This document shows positions 1-13,861 of a stretch of DNA of 64,000 bases, in pieces (the first letter of the stretch is position 1; every line of letters starts with the position of its first letter). The notes under the pieces are model-generated. The model saw only the letters and a program-made list of their open reading frames with translations. It made no database searches and was not told where the DNA came from. The position numbers and the translations under genes were made by a program. The stretch spans positions 1,905,501-1,969,500 of the forward strand of contig NC_090123.1 in NCBI RefSeq assembly GCF_023973825.1. The letters are read 5' to 3'. Source of the stretch: Plasmodium brasilianum (lineage: Eukaryota > Apicomplexa > Aconoidasida > Haemosporida > Plasmodiidae).

Positions 1-1525
1 AATTTACGTGCCATGTTTTTTACATAATGAAAGAAAATGATTATATTATTGTATTGATATATATTTTTTTTTTTTTTTTGAACTTTAAAATGGTATTTTA
101 AGTTTCATTTTTTTTCTTTGTTCTTAATATTTTAATTCGATGAAACATTATTATTTCTTTAAAAGAAAAATAACGTAAAATTTTATTTAGGATTTTTACA
201 GTAATATTTTTTGAATACAATAATTTTACTATTGTCATTATCTAATCTACATCGCTTATATAGCAGATATAATTGAATAGATAATTTTTGTTGTTATAAG
301 TATTATTAAAACGAAGAATATTTATTTATTTGTACTTACTGTTTGATCTGCTTATGTAAAATTATTTTTTTAATCATATATGTTTGAAAGAGGTGAAGCA
401 AAATCTACTACATTAACTCGAATTCTCAGGATAAAGGTTAATTATATATTTTGGTAAATCATGCGGTTACAGTTCCTTATTTATAATTTACATATGATAA
501 ACTGCATATTAAGCTCATAATTAAATATATATTATTTGGAATATTTTTAAATTATGGTAATTATAAGAAGAATTCATCTATTAATTTTAATGTATTCTTT
601 TTTTTATTTTTCTAATTTATTAAAATTGCTTCAGATATATACATGTAGATAAAGAATGAAAACACTGAAGTGGTTATCTTAAAAAATTTCCATTTAGAAA
701 TAATGATATAAATTAAATTTATTAAGGAATTAAATATTACAAAGCATGATGTAAAAATAAAAAATAAGTATTTATTTACTTTTTAAATATATATATTTTT
801 TCATTGAATTAATAGAACGTTATAAATTGAACTTTATAAATAAAATGTAAAAGATAACCTAATTAATGTACTTGTTCGTATGACAACTAAAAGGTGTGTT
901 ATATATCATAAAAGGAAAAAAGTTGCACAAGTTATTGGCTATTTCATTAATTATTACAATTGCTGTATAGATATCATGATTAATATTTTATAAAATAGAT
1001 AAAATGTTTTTTCAAAGAGAAATAATTTAGAAATTAAAATTAATCATAGGAAAACATCGATAAAATTAGAAATTGTTATCATAATATATAAGACCTTGCA
1101 AAAGATCTATATTCTATACATTTTACGCCGTAAATTAAATAAGTTTTTCGAAGCATTATTATATCATATATGTTTTTTTTACGTTGAAAATTTTCTATAA
1201 AAGAAAATTGTAATTACTCGAGTATATTAAATAATTTATACGTTTTGAATAATTATATATGAATTAAAATTATAGTGATTTATTTAAAGTGATTTTTTTA
1301 TTCATAACGTAAATATTAAAAATTTATGATATATTTTTAAAGGAATTTTATTTTTGTGCTTATTGTGAAATGCATTGTAGGTATACATATATTATTATAT
1401 ATCTTTGAAGAATTAGAAAACAAAAATTTTAAAAATATATGCAGCACGATTTTTCATTGAACGTAAAATACATTATTATAAATATAATTATTTCTGTATA
1501 AATTACAACTTTAGAAGCTTACATG
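1..1525. other. Gene-free AT-rich stretch at the left edge
   Basis: I see no open frame, splice-bounded exon or RNA gene here. It contains many short poly-A and poly-T runs and should hold the upstream region of the fam-l-like gene that follows. No recognised promoter motif could be assigned. Confidence 0.6.
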
Positions 1526-2468
1526 ATGGAACAAAAAATTATGTTTTTATTTATTAAAATTTCAACTTTTATGCTTTTGCCTTGGATGTGTCACTTTTAC
1601 AATTACATGGTATGATAATATTATTTAAAGGTATTTGTATTATTTATATTTGAAATATTTATTTTTATTAGTATTTTTTTTAGGATGAGAATATTTTCCC
1701 ATTCGAATAAGAAATATTTACATTTTTCCTTTTTTTCAGAGCCATTTTAATAAAAATTCGAATAAAAAATACGATATTCATCGAAAATTAATTACAAGAA
1801 ATTATCGGTTATTAACAGAATATGATCAGGATAAGAATTCATGTGTTGCATATATAAAAGAAGAAATGCCAAACAATAAAATGAAAAAGAAAAAATATAT
1901 ATCTAATAATAATAAAGGAACAAATGGAAAACACAAACATTCATGTAGATGCTCGTTATATAATGAGGAATACGGTAAAAATGTTGAGAAAAATAATATT
2001 GGTGTACCTAAAACAAAAAAATATTTTGATTTTGAAAAAAAAATATTTAAAGAACTAGAATATGAAAATTACCTTAAAAACATCAAGACAATTGAACATA
2101 AGGAATATAAAAAAATGGCACATAAAAAACGCAGAATACTAATTGCTTTATTTTTGTTATTTATCTTGGTGTTGATATTACCCATATTAGATCTTTCATT
2201 GGAGAAATTTAGAGGGGGTGGTTTGTTGGGTTTATTAAACTTAGTATACCCAAAGACATCTACAGGAGGTGCTGTTAGCACTGATTTAGAAGGGGTTTTG
2301 GCTACATCATTAAGCGCGGATGGATGGAATTCAATAAAAATAATGTTTATATCACCCATATTGATTTATTGCATACCTTTCCTTATATTTGTTGTCATAT
2401 TTATATTAGGGATGGTTTATTACTATAAAAAAGTTATAAAATATGAAAATGCGAAGTTCAGAAAATGA
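1526..2468 (+). CDS. fam-l-like exported protein, two exons
   Basis: Two exons, 1526-1609 and 1740-2468, joined in phase 0 across a GTATGA...TTTCAG intron, give about 270 residues. Exon 1 encodes a hydrophobic signal-like start (MEQKI..., ending ...MCHFYNYM), typical of the P. malariae fam-l/fam-m families. An adjacent ATG at 1523 would add one Met; 1526 gives the usual MEQK start. Exon 2 holds a canonical PEXEL-type export motif, RLLTE, at residues 51-55. A lysine/asparagine-rich region follows, then two membrane segments near residues 161-180 and 234-256 and a basic tail (YYYKKVIKYE...). The EKKIFKELEYENYLKN block and this tail fit fam-l better than fam-m, but the subfamily is inferred from memory of the families. 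Family members are predicted to be exported into the host red cell; their function is unknown. The copy has no internal stop and looks intact. Confidence 0.85.
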
Positions 2469-5400
2469 TTAAATAAGAAGTAATATGTTCATTCCTATAA
2501 AAATAAAATTAACATATAGAGTTATATATTTAGTGATATACTTAACAACCATAACAATAACAGTGTATATTTTATAAATACACCTAAATATATCGATTTT
2601 TATATGAGGAGATAGTGACCAAGTATTTTCTTAGTTATATTTTAAATTTAAAATTTTAACCCTTTGAACATTTTTCAATTTGTATATTAAAGAATAGTTT
2701 CATTATAGCTAAATATTATTGCTACATACCTACACACATACACACATTTGTGTATTAAAATATATTTTATGAGTAAAATATATATATGCGTTAAAATTAA
2801 TATAGAATGGAATAATTCATATAATTTATATTGGGGTGTGTTATTTTCTACTTGTCTAAAGTTTTTTACTTACTGTTTTTTACCTGTATTTCCTGTAAAA
2901 TTATTATATGTTTAGGTTATTTAAGAAAATATATTATTATTGTTATGTTAATAGTAAATGGGTCTTTTTTTGCATTATAAGTATGGATATGAATGATATT
3001 TATTGTAGTGGTACATATATATTTTTTTTTTTTCATAGAAAAAGAACCTTAATATTTATTCTATAAAATATGTTTTATGTGAAATATTTATAATAGGTAC
3101 TAATTGTAAAGGTCTTATTAACAGACTTATTTTTTTATGTAGTGTTTATGTGAAATTATAAATATATAATGAAATGATATACTTACTTATTTATGGATTA
3201 CCTATAACTGCTTACATAATTGTGGATTCCAAATTATTTTAAACAAGTGAATTTTTTAAGTTAACTTATGTATTACTTTTGTACCTAATTTTTGTTTTTA
3301 CTGAATGTTTAACAAATTAATGAATATGTATTATAATGAAAATTTATGTTTAAATAACCTATATAATTTTTTTTTTTTTTTTTATCTTTAATGAGTTAAA
3401 TTATTAGATAATAATTAAGAAATTTATAATAGATAATATGTTGGATTTTTTTCTAAATATTATCTATTTGGGATTAAATAATGGAAAGTTTATATATCAC
3501 TTCTTAATATGATATGTGTTCTTAATTTCGTGTTTTTATAATGATTGCAATAAATATAGTGAACAATTTAATTTATATGCTTTGACAAAAATTTTGAATT
3601 TAAAACAGTAAAATATTTATTTTATTAATAATATATATTACTTTTTTGTTTTTTTATATTAGTTTTTATAATTTTTTTAATATGTCTTTTGGTTGTATTA
3701 CCTTATAAACATATTATAATAATTGTTGGGCACTTTACTATCTGCTAAACAGAGATATTAGCTAATGCGAATTACAAGAATTATCTTAGTGTTATTATGA
3801 ATTCAACTGTTTTTAATATTTATTTTTTTATTAATTTTTATATACTAAATTTTTATATTTTCCAATAATATATATTCAATAAATTAGCTAAATAATAACT
3901 ATCTTGTGATGTTTTCCTTAGGTTGCTTTTAATTTTGTTCGTTTGATAATGCACTGAATGAGAAACTTGATATAATAATATATAAATATATTTTAATTGT
4001 AACTAGTATTTGGATAAATATTTAATGAAATATTTATGTATGTCTATTATTGGCTACATATTCTTTGTATAGTTCTGAAATGATAAATAAGATATATTAA
4101 GGATATTTTAGAAAATGAAAAATTAATCAATTTTATGTTTTATGTTTATATATAATTTATCTGTGTGGATTATTTTATTTCCATGAAGCTAATAATTATA
4201 ATATAGATGTTTTATTATTCTGATTAAATTGAGTAAAAATATATGTTATACATCTAATGAAGAACTCAAAATCGTACAATATATAACAAAATAAGATAGA
4301 AAAAATATTTTTTGATTTAGAATTGTAATAACTACGTGAATACAATAAATTTATTTAAGGCTCATATATCTTTAGCTTGTAATATTATTTTATTTGTATA
4401 TATGTGCAAATGATCAAATGAATATGATTATAATTAATTGTATACTTTTATTGAATTATCTTGTGAAAATTTAACCATAAATATAGCATTTGATTATTCC
4501 AAGTATATCAAGAGATATGCGAATGAATGTTATACAAACCTATAATATATTTAAAAATATGAAAGGAACTGACTAATGAGGCAAATAAATTCTTTAAATA
4601 AATCATCTTCATTTCATAAACATAAATTTTAAATGAAACACTTTTTCGCATTAAAATAACACGTTCTTTTCATTATTTACCATTTAAATATTTTTTTATT
4701 AAAAACGTATATTTCTTTAAATCGTTTCTACTGTGTATGAGTTCATTCCTTTATGCCTGTGATATGTTGGTATTGAACTACTTAGGTGATAATAGAACTT
4801 AGTATTTGTTACATACGAAAGAATAGTAATAACAACTTAACCATTATGACGTTGAATTCAAATTAAGAATATTAATTTCATATTATAAGAATTTAATTTA
4901 AATTTTAATAATCCATAAAAATGAAGTATACATTAAAATTTTATTAAAAAATAATTTAGTATCAATTAAAATATTTCATTACATTTAAAATATATATATA
5001 TGTCTTTTATATTTTTTTAAATTATGTTTGAATAACAATCAATTATATGACATATAAATAATATTATATAAATATAATTGTAATTTTAAGTGTAATATAA
5101 AAATACATTATAACAATAACCATTACTAGTGTATCTCACCATATATACTTAAACTAATATCCATATACTTTATATACTAAAAATGAAGTTATTTTTCTTT
5201 TAATATATTACTTTACAACAAAAATTATTATCAATAGCAATATATAACATATGATGAAGAGAAATCAAAATTACTCAAATATATAAAATTTGGAGTTTTC
5301 CTAAAAAGATTTCCTTATTAATATAATATTTTATTCTATAGCATATGAAATATTTGATGTTATTAATAAACATACACAAATTTATTTAAAAGCAAATAAG

Positions 5401-7581
5401 GAATATCACAGCAACCCTTTAAAAAAAAAAGAAATAATCTTATAATTTTTCTCAAGATCTTCCAGTTAAAGTGAAAAATTTTGAGCTTAAATATTAATTA
5501 AATTATTTCGTGATTATTATTTATAAGAATATAACATATTTAAAGAAATAAATAAAAATAAATGAAGATTATAATATTAATATATATATTATAATTATTA
5601 TATGAACTCTATAATTACAACTTATTAAATATATAATTTAGATTATTCAAAGCTCTAATATTCCAGTTAGTTTAAATAAATAATCTTACATAATAATAAA
5701 AAAAATTAAAAAATAATTCAAGGAAAATATACGGTAATCAAAATAATTAAAATATTTTATAGTATTATGTGATATTTATCACAGTATCATCATTTAATTT
5801 TGTATTATCTGACTATTAACAAAAATATTCACGATAATTATTAGAGTTGGCTATACTTATGTTTAAATAAATATATAATATAAAATATATATATTATAAA
5901 TGAAAATTATAATATAAAACTTTTTAAAAATATATATATATTTTTTTTCAATCTTAGAAAAGTTATGTAATAATTATTTATTTATTTTTTCATTGAAGTC
6001 TTATTAAGAATATATGAATTTATACGTATTTATAACTTGTTCATAAGTAATTATTATTACTATCAAAATAAAATATTATATTTATATGGTAAAATAAGGA
6101 GCCATATTAATCAATAATATAAGCAGAAAAAAAAAAAAAAAAAAAAATAAAATAATTAAATAACAATTTTCTTTTATGTTATAAAAAAATATGTAAAAAT
6201 AAATTCCACGTATATATATACACTTGAGATTTAATAATTTTTTTATTTGTAATAGTTTTATTATATCATGATAATTCTCTTAATCCAATATTGCAAAATT
6301 TTATATATCTGTTTTATTAAAACTTTTTATAGAAAACAAATGCATCCAAAAGCATAGGATAATATTCGTTAATATTTTCTTAATTTATTAATATAATAAG
6401 ATATATATTATTTAATTTATCCTTACGAATGTGTAAAAATACAAGAAATATTAAAGATCATATATAAATTTTGTAAAATAATGTTATTTTTCAATATTAT
6501 TTTAGTATATATTAAAAATATATTGTAATTATATTTTCAAAATTTAGTGTATGTATTTAAATTATATTAATTCTTTTTCGGGTAATATTTGAAATGATAT
6601 CTTCATTATAATAGATAAATAGAAATACTTTTATTCTAATTTATGAAGAAATTAACATCTTAAAATATTTTTTTAAAAAATAATTCATGTTATTGTTTCA
6701 TTTACATATAAATAGATAAAATAGTTTTCTATGAGGGAACTATGATATAGTATAAAAAATAGAATGCTTACTTATGAATTATAGTGGAATTAACAAAGGT
6801 GAATAATTATTATTAGAGTTATAAAAGTTACCTAAAAAATTCATGGAATTATAATTAAAATATGTATATTAAAACGGATAATTTTGATCATATTAAAATA
6901 TATTTATTTGTTACGTTTAATTAGAATTTTTTTTGTACTAAGCCTTTCTCATTTACTTTTAATTTTTGTGATATGCGTTTTATTAATGTTGCTAATATAT
7001 GTATGTTTTATTATATTTCTTACGATAATATAAAGATAATTTTTTGAAACGAATGATTTTAAATGTAAAAATGAAGGAATTACTTCAAAAAGAAGGAAAT
7101 TTTGTAATTTTATTAGGTATCAGTAATAACCCATATTAAAATATTTAATGGTGCAAAAATGTTTAAAAAAAAATAAATTTAAGTATTAAAATATTAAAAT
7201 TCCTACATAAAAATTGTAATTTACTTTTTAAGTAAATTCTGTAATAATGATTTATTATATATATTCATATAATATAAGGTTATTTTTTAATATATTTCTT
7301 GTTTTTTATTATATTTACTATTATATTGTTTCAATTTTAAAGTTATTCCGGTTCTAATTATAAATATTAATGTAATAAAATACCTATAATTACAATTCAT
7401 ACGATAAATTAAATTGGGTGATATGTTTTACTAAGATATAAATTAATATATATAAATACTAACAAATAAAATTCAGAGAACAAGATTTTTAATACATTGT
7501 TATTATTTATGCTTAAATATTTATATAGAATAATTTTAATTATATCATATAGTTAACTTATTATAGAATTGAAAGGAAATT
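2469..7581. other. 5.1 kb gene-free AT-rich spacer
   Basis: No credible coding exon was seen on either strand. The stretch has poly-T tracts (for example about 3368-3383) and a run of 21 A at 6127-6147. The right end should contain the promoter of the PIR gene at 7582, but no specific element is recognised. Confidence 0.55.
6127..6147 (+). repeat. Poly-A tract of 21 bases
   Basis: An uninterrupted run of A, among the longest homopolymers in the window. Such tracts are common in Plasmodium intergenic DNA and prone to length change in both biology and sequencing. Confidence 0.9.
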
Positions 7582-9462
7582 ATGGAAATGGAAAAAGAAG
7601 AGGAAGATTATGTAAATTTTCATATTTATGGAAATATTAATTTATTGACCTTCAACTTAATACAAGTTTTTACATAAAAATGTGAAAATACATTCGTTAT
7701 AAATATTTACGTTTTTATATAACTAACATTATCTATTCTATTTTCAGGAAAACATTTTAAAAGTTTTACCTTCATATAAGATATATACTGAATTGGATGA
7801 GGAGGACAATGATGGAGAGTATAAAAATTTTTGTAATAACTTTAATTCTATAGAAGACAAATACAAAGATGAATCTATTAAACTTTGTAAAAAAGTTGCA
7901 AGAAATTTAGGTATTTTGTCTAATGTACGTAATTTAGAAGATTTCAATATCCATTGTTCATATTATAAATTCTGGATATATCGAGAACTATGGAAAATTC
8001 TTAATAGTATGCAGAATAAAGATGTAAATGATTTACCTACTAAATTTGATAATTTACAAAAGTCTTTAAATGATTATTATAACATTCGTACTTGCAATTA
8101 TAAATTAGATCAAATAACATTAGAAGAATTGAAAGAAAAAAGTAAAGAGAAACATTTGTATGTATATTTCACAAATTACGAGAACATAAAAAGTAAAGAT
8201 ATTTGTAATAATGTCGAATATAGTAAATATAAAGAATACCTTACTTCCATCCTTAATTTATATAACATAAAAAAAAAGACTTGTTGTAATTCTCGGATAT
8301 CTGTGTGTCCAAATTATTTTTTGAATTGTGATGAAAAGTTAGATCCGAGTAAAATATTAGATGAATTAAATTCTAATCATAACAACTGTAATGGTCTAAA
8401 AAGTATTACAACTGAGACCATTGCTAAGGAATCTGATACGACGATATCTGATCCTGAATTTTTGAATTCAGTTTATTTTACTAATTGTCCTTTTAAGGAT
8501 AAAGAGAACCATTCTTCGTGTACATTAATTAGAGGATACATCAACCCCCCTAGTAGTGAAATTGCAAATGGTAATAATTCCCATCAAGAGACACATATGA
8601 GTTCTATTGTGGGAGCTGATAGTTCAAGATCTAGTACATATTCAGCAAAACTTCTATCTGAAAAAATTAGAAACAAAGGAGGTTATAATATTCCAGAAGA
8701 ACAAGATAAATTGTCATTGAATCGAAGCACAGGTAATGAATTTAGATGGAATTTTGCAGATGGAGGACTACCCTGTAAGTCTAAATCATCAGAGGGAGAT
8801 AAATATGGACTGTGTGAATATATGGAGGAATTGGTTGAAGATGATTTTTTTATAAAAAGAGAAGATTCTATAGGTTACAAGTTTAAGATAGGAGAAAAAT
8901 GGTCCCCCAAAGAAATGTTAAGCTCAGTTAGGAAAAAGAGGCAGAATATATCAGGAAGAACTGTACCATTAGAATTAAGAGATTTAAGAAGAGCACAAAT
9001 ATTGAACCCCAGAAAAATACTCAATCATGGAATTATGAGTTCATATGGAGAAGCGTTTCCTGGAACAAATACTGAATCTAATATATTGCACAATACTTTT
9101 TACCGTATTTCTATGGCATTTGCTTTGGTGATGGGAATAATATTTATCTTTTTCCTTTATTTTAAAGTAACGTAGAAATTCCTCTTTATATTATAAATAT
9201 ATTATAAGTTTCAACTTATAATGCATTTTATTAAAAATGAAATAATTGTAAAATAAATATATATATATATGACTTACATTTTTTATTTATTCATTAGTTT
9301 ACTCCCTTCGGATCATGTCTAGGTAAAACTAAAAAGAAGAAAAAAAGATATAGAACTAATTTTGATGAATTAAATACGCAAAGAATACCAAGGAGATTCA
9401 TAAAACGTACTTATAGAAATTCTAACAGGAGGAGATTTAGTGTAGTAAATATAGAACAATAA
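7582..9462 (+). CDS. pir: PIR protein, unusually long, three exons
   Basis: Exons 7582-7611, 7748-9166 and 9298-9462 join in phase 0 with GT/AG borders, giving about 537 residues. Exon 1 is short (MEMEKEEEDY). Exon 2 begins ENILKVLPSYKIYTELD, the LPS..Y..L block seen at the start of many PIR ectodomains, and carries numerous cysteines. A single membrane span (about residues 463-482, ...FALVMGIIFIFFLYFK) ends exon 2 exactly at the donor. Exon 3 starts FTPFGS, a hallmark of the PIR cytoplasmic tail, and is strongly basic. An apparent stop at 9173-9175 lies in intron 2. PIR proteins are variant antigens linked to the infected-cell surface in several Plasmodium species. This one is about 200 residues longer than the other two intact copies here; the extra length is a Ser/Asn- and charge-rich region before the membrane span. 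The start could also be the second Met at 7588. Confidence 0.9.
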
Positions 9463-12400
9463 ACTTAATTTCATTAGTGTTATGTAGACTAACAAATGAT
9501 TTAGTTTGAAGATATTAAAAAAAATACTAAAATGAGAAAAACATATATTTCCATTAAAGAGCCATATTTAAAAAAACCAAGAAAAAAGGAGGTATAGTTA
9601 AAATATATGCCTTTTTGTTTTTTACTTTTTCTATTATTTTGTATGTATATTTTTTTATCTTTTTAATAATATTATTGAACGATGTTTTTTATAATACTTT
9701 TTTTTTATTGATTTTTTTTTTTTAAATAACCATAAAGTTATAAGGCACTATTATTATGTCTTATATGTAATAAAATATATTTGAATTTGATATTTTGTAA
9801 AAATTTAAGGTTCTCATATAATATGAATTACAGTAATATGTTGGTAGAATATTTTTATTTATTTTAATTATACTCAAGAAATAGTCTAATAAGTTTATTT
9901 TATAATTTGATAAAGCCTTAAATAAAAGAAATATATAATAGTTATATATAATACAAATATAAATTTGAATTCATATATGAAATGAATAAATTTAGTTAAA
10001 GTAAATTAATAAATAAAATAGTGTCTCGATATATTTTTCAAATTGTGCCGTTAATGTAACTCGTAAAATAATATTAATTATATTAATTTATATAAAAAAA
10101 GATAAATAGAAAATTAAAATTATAAATTATGTTATCATACATGTACAAATGTTTTAAAATCTTAACAATTATTATTTATTCTTGATTTATCTTATATTTT
10201 TGGTAAAATAAAATACCATCTGAAGAACATAGCTTTTATATATATAAAAGATGAAGTTAATGAAAAATATAAACTCTATACCATATAATACTTTTATTAT
10301 ATATATATATTTTTTTTTAAAGTTGTATAGTGAAGATGTTAACGGTTTTATTAATATATATCATTTATTAGAGGAATATATTATAAATAGTAGTGACTAA
10401 ATGAATTAAAAAAAGTTCATTATTAAAAATATTAATACAATTATTTGTATCAGAAACGAAATAAAAATACAACAGGACATACTAAGAATTATATATAGAA
10501 AATAAACCATGTCCTTAAAAAGTTATATATTACTATTTTTCCATAACTTATTTATAGATAAATTGTTAAATGAAGTTCTATCAGAAATTATCATATAAAA
10601 AAATTTTCATTATTCAAACTTACAATATTAAAAATTTTTTTTAGCTTTATAGTTATAGAAAAATTATATATAAAATAAAAAGAAAGCATTTATAAAGAAC
10701 TTTAATGTAAAAATTAAGAAGATATAATAAGCAGTCAATCAAGTATCAAAATCTAGGGGAAAATAATATTTTTTTTAACACTAATATAAATAAAAGTGTT
10801 CATATATTTGATTTATTAATATAAATCATTTAATTTTGTTTAACATATATCTTTCGTTTTTAGCTTTTAGTATTTTAAAAGAACTTACTAAATTCCATTA
10901 ATTTATTACACATTTTTTTTAATATTTCTTTTTTTTTGTTTGTAAATTTTCATTTAATAATTTTTTATATTTTTTTTATAAAATTCGTTTATTTATTTAT
11001 TCAAGGTTACATTACCAGATTATATGAGTTATTAGTTATTTTAAATGAGATTATTTCACTATACTCCCTATGTGTTTATGTTGTATATATTTTTTATAAC
11101 CATATTAAATTTTTTCAATATGCACAATATATTTTATGTTTTCAAAAAATATACATAAATGTTATGTTGAATAAATTTATGAATATAAAAAAAGATTTGT
11201 AATATATAAAAAAAAAATTTTTTATTAATTTATTTTGTAAAGTAATTCACTCGTTATATATTTATGCATTTATAAATAAATTATGTGTACTAATTATTAA
11301 CTAATTCTCGATGCATTAGTAATGAAAATATAGAAAAAAAGAAACAGCACTACATTATTGAAATTTAGAGTAATAGGTGAATTATACTTATTTCTACAAA
11401 ATTATATATATAAAGTTTTACGAGAATTCATTAAAATTTTTTTTATTATTTTTATCTTTTCAGATTAAATATAATATAAAAATACTATAATTAATAAGAA
11501 AATATATGTTTTTACTTTTGATACTTAAAAAAAATTCATATATATAAGACTTCTACAATATTTCATTTAACTTGTTAGTATGATTTAGTATTACAATATC
11601 CTATCTAGAAAAAAGAATATTTTTAAGATTTTACCAAAATATTAATATAAATATGAAGAAGATACATCAATAATATATCTATTTATTAGATAGTGCATGT
11701 TAAATATATAAATTATCTATGGATCAATATATTACGCTTTTTATATAATAATACGTAATTGAATTATTATAAAAATACACTTAATAACTCTATTCCGCAA
11801 TAATTTTACTTATTCCATAATAATTATTATAGTAATTATATAATGATTAAAAAAACTTTAATGTAGTTTTTCTTATAAAAAAATGTAATTATTAGTTAGA
11901 AAAATAATTACTTGTTTAATTATTTAATTTCGAATAATTATAAGAATTTGAAAGTGAAATGATATTATACATATAAGAAAAAAGAAAAAAAATTGTTGAT
12001 TTATATTATATATATTAAGTTACACATATAAGGAAATATACATACTACATTATAAAACAAAAAAAAATACAATTAGTATTTTTTTTTATAAGATTATTAA
12101 ACTTTAAAACGACATATTAATGATATATTAAGGATTTTTTTCTTTTTATATTAATATTTCTTCAATATATATATATGATTAAAAAAAAAAAAAAATTGAG
12201 TTTAAAAATATTTATCTAGTAATAAATGTGTAATAAATTATGCATAATTAAAAGTTATAACTTTCAAATGTTATATTACAAAAATAAAAGTACCTTTTAA
12301 ATTTACATTTAAAATATATATATTTTTTTTAGATATGTTAACGTGCTACATATTTGATTATTTTAAATATAATATAGACTATGGAAACGTTTAAATATAT

Positions 12401-13011
12401 ATGTTTTAATTAATACAGTGCTATAAATTATATAAGAGAAAAACTTGTAAAAAATATTTTTTTTCCTGTATAATTACTATTATTAAATAGTTATAATATT
12501 TTATTAGCAAGCACTTTTTCCATAACTAATTTTTAATAATATTATAATTATTTATAACAGAACTTCATTAAAATTACTTATTATTTTCAAAATATAAAGT
12601 GCAATAGAATACCTATATTTTATATGTTCTATGTGCTCTATAACCTCATTATATAGAAATACTGAGAAACCATATATATTTTTCTTATATTGAAATGGAT
12701 TAAAAATAAAATTATTTAATTACTCTATTAATTTATATATTATGTTTACTTATAAATGAATTAAATTTATATTTTCATTAAAGTTAGTTTTTTGTAAATT
12801 TCCTTTATATATAAATAATATAATTAAATTTTAAAGTTGCTTTTCTAGGCCATTTTTGTAAATGAATTATAGATATATACATTTTGTTAAGTTCAACAAA
12901 TATATAAAAATTTTTTAATAATAAATAAAGTTTCCTATATCATTAGGATTATATTATATAATTGTCAATTTTATTCATATTAAATATCTTTAAATGTTAA
13001 AGATCTGTCTA
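9463..13011. other. 3.5 kb gene-free AT-rich spacer
   Basis: Apart from a tiny open frame near 9534 (MRKTYISIKEPYLKKPRKKE, then a stop), nothing coding-like was seen. An 88-codon frame at 10936-11202 is dominated by F, Y, I and L and is probably chance. Confidence 0.55.
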
Positions 13012-13861
13012 ATGGAATAAAAAATCTAGTTTCCCTTTTTAATTAAGATTTGTTCGTTTATCGTTTTAAGTTGGATATGTCATTTTTATCATGATATGGT
13101 ATGATGATTTTATTTAGAGATATTTATATTATTCATATTTGTTGTGCTTTATTTATATTAATATTTGAGTCACTATGAAATTATTTATCCTTTTTGATAC
13201 TGAATATTTTTTTTTTAGAGTAACATTAAAAAACTTTTTGTATGTGAAAAACAATATTGATGAAAATTCAGCTACAAGAACTTATAGATTACTCACAAAA
13301 TATAAGCAAGTAAATGATTCAAACATTGCATGTTTAAAATAGGATATGCGAAATATCGATGAATATAAAAAATTGTGTACATCTAATAATGCCAAAGTAG
13401 AAAAAGGAAAAAATAAAAAAACCAAATCAGTGTTTATTAAATAATATAGGAGGATATGGATAGAATAGGAAAAGTAAATCTTCTGTATATAACAGAAAAA
13501 ATACGCATTTTGAAAAAAGATTGTTAGACAAAATATATTATAAAAATAAAGTTAAAGATTTTATGAAGTCTGATTTTTTGTTTTTAGTAAATGATGTAAA
13601 AGTAAACAAATATGTAATCTGTGCTATAACAAGCTTCCTTTTAGTAGATGTAATAATAGTAGCTTTTTTATCTCTATTTGGTTATATAAATGTAATTTTT
13701 AAATTTGAATTAGGATAGAAGGATGGAACACAATATTAATTTCGATAGTCGTACTTATGCTTATAATATTACTAATTTACATCCACAGAAAAATAGTAAA
13801 ATATGGGAAAATAAAATATTTAAAAAGGAAAATGCATAATACGGTATATTCATCTCCCTGA
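13012..13861 (+). pseudogene. Broken fam-l-like exported protein gene
   Basis: The two-exon family layout is retained but the reading frame is destroyed. Exon 1 (13012-13098, 29 codons) reads ME*KI*FPFLIKICSFIVLSWICHFYHDM, matching the family start, with two in-frame stops; the first probably comes from CAA to TAA. A GTATGATGAT donor and a T-rich TTTTTTAG acceptor (exon 2 from 13219) are still present. Exon 2 keeps an export-like motif (RLLTK, in ...RTYRLLTKYKQ) but only after a frameshift, then has further stops. The first membrane segment lies in the frame 13521-13718. The second membrane segment and basic tail (WNTILISIVVLMLIILLIYI then HRKIVKYGKIKYLKRK) continue in a third frame to a stop at 13859-13861. 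All family parts are in order, so this is a decayed duplicate and not a chance match. Confidence 0.85.

Noticed and set aside
2069..2359. 96-codon - strand frame
   Set aside because: Lies entirely antisense to the fam-l-like gene, whose exon structure and motifs are clear on the + strand.
9173..9175. Stop codon seemingly ending the first PIR gene
   Set aside because: It lies inside intron 2; splicing at AAA|GTAACG to 9298 restores the FTPFGS tail. The same applies to the second and third PIR genes.
10936..11202. 88-codon + strand frame rich in F, Y, I and V
   Set aside because: Low complexity, no splice partner and no family motif; expected by chance in T-rich DNA.
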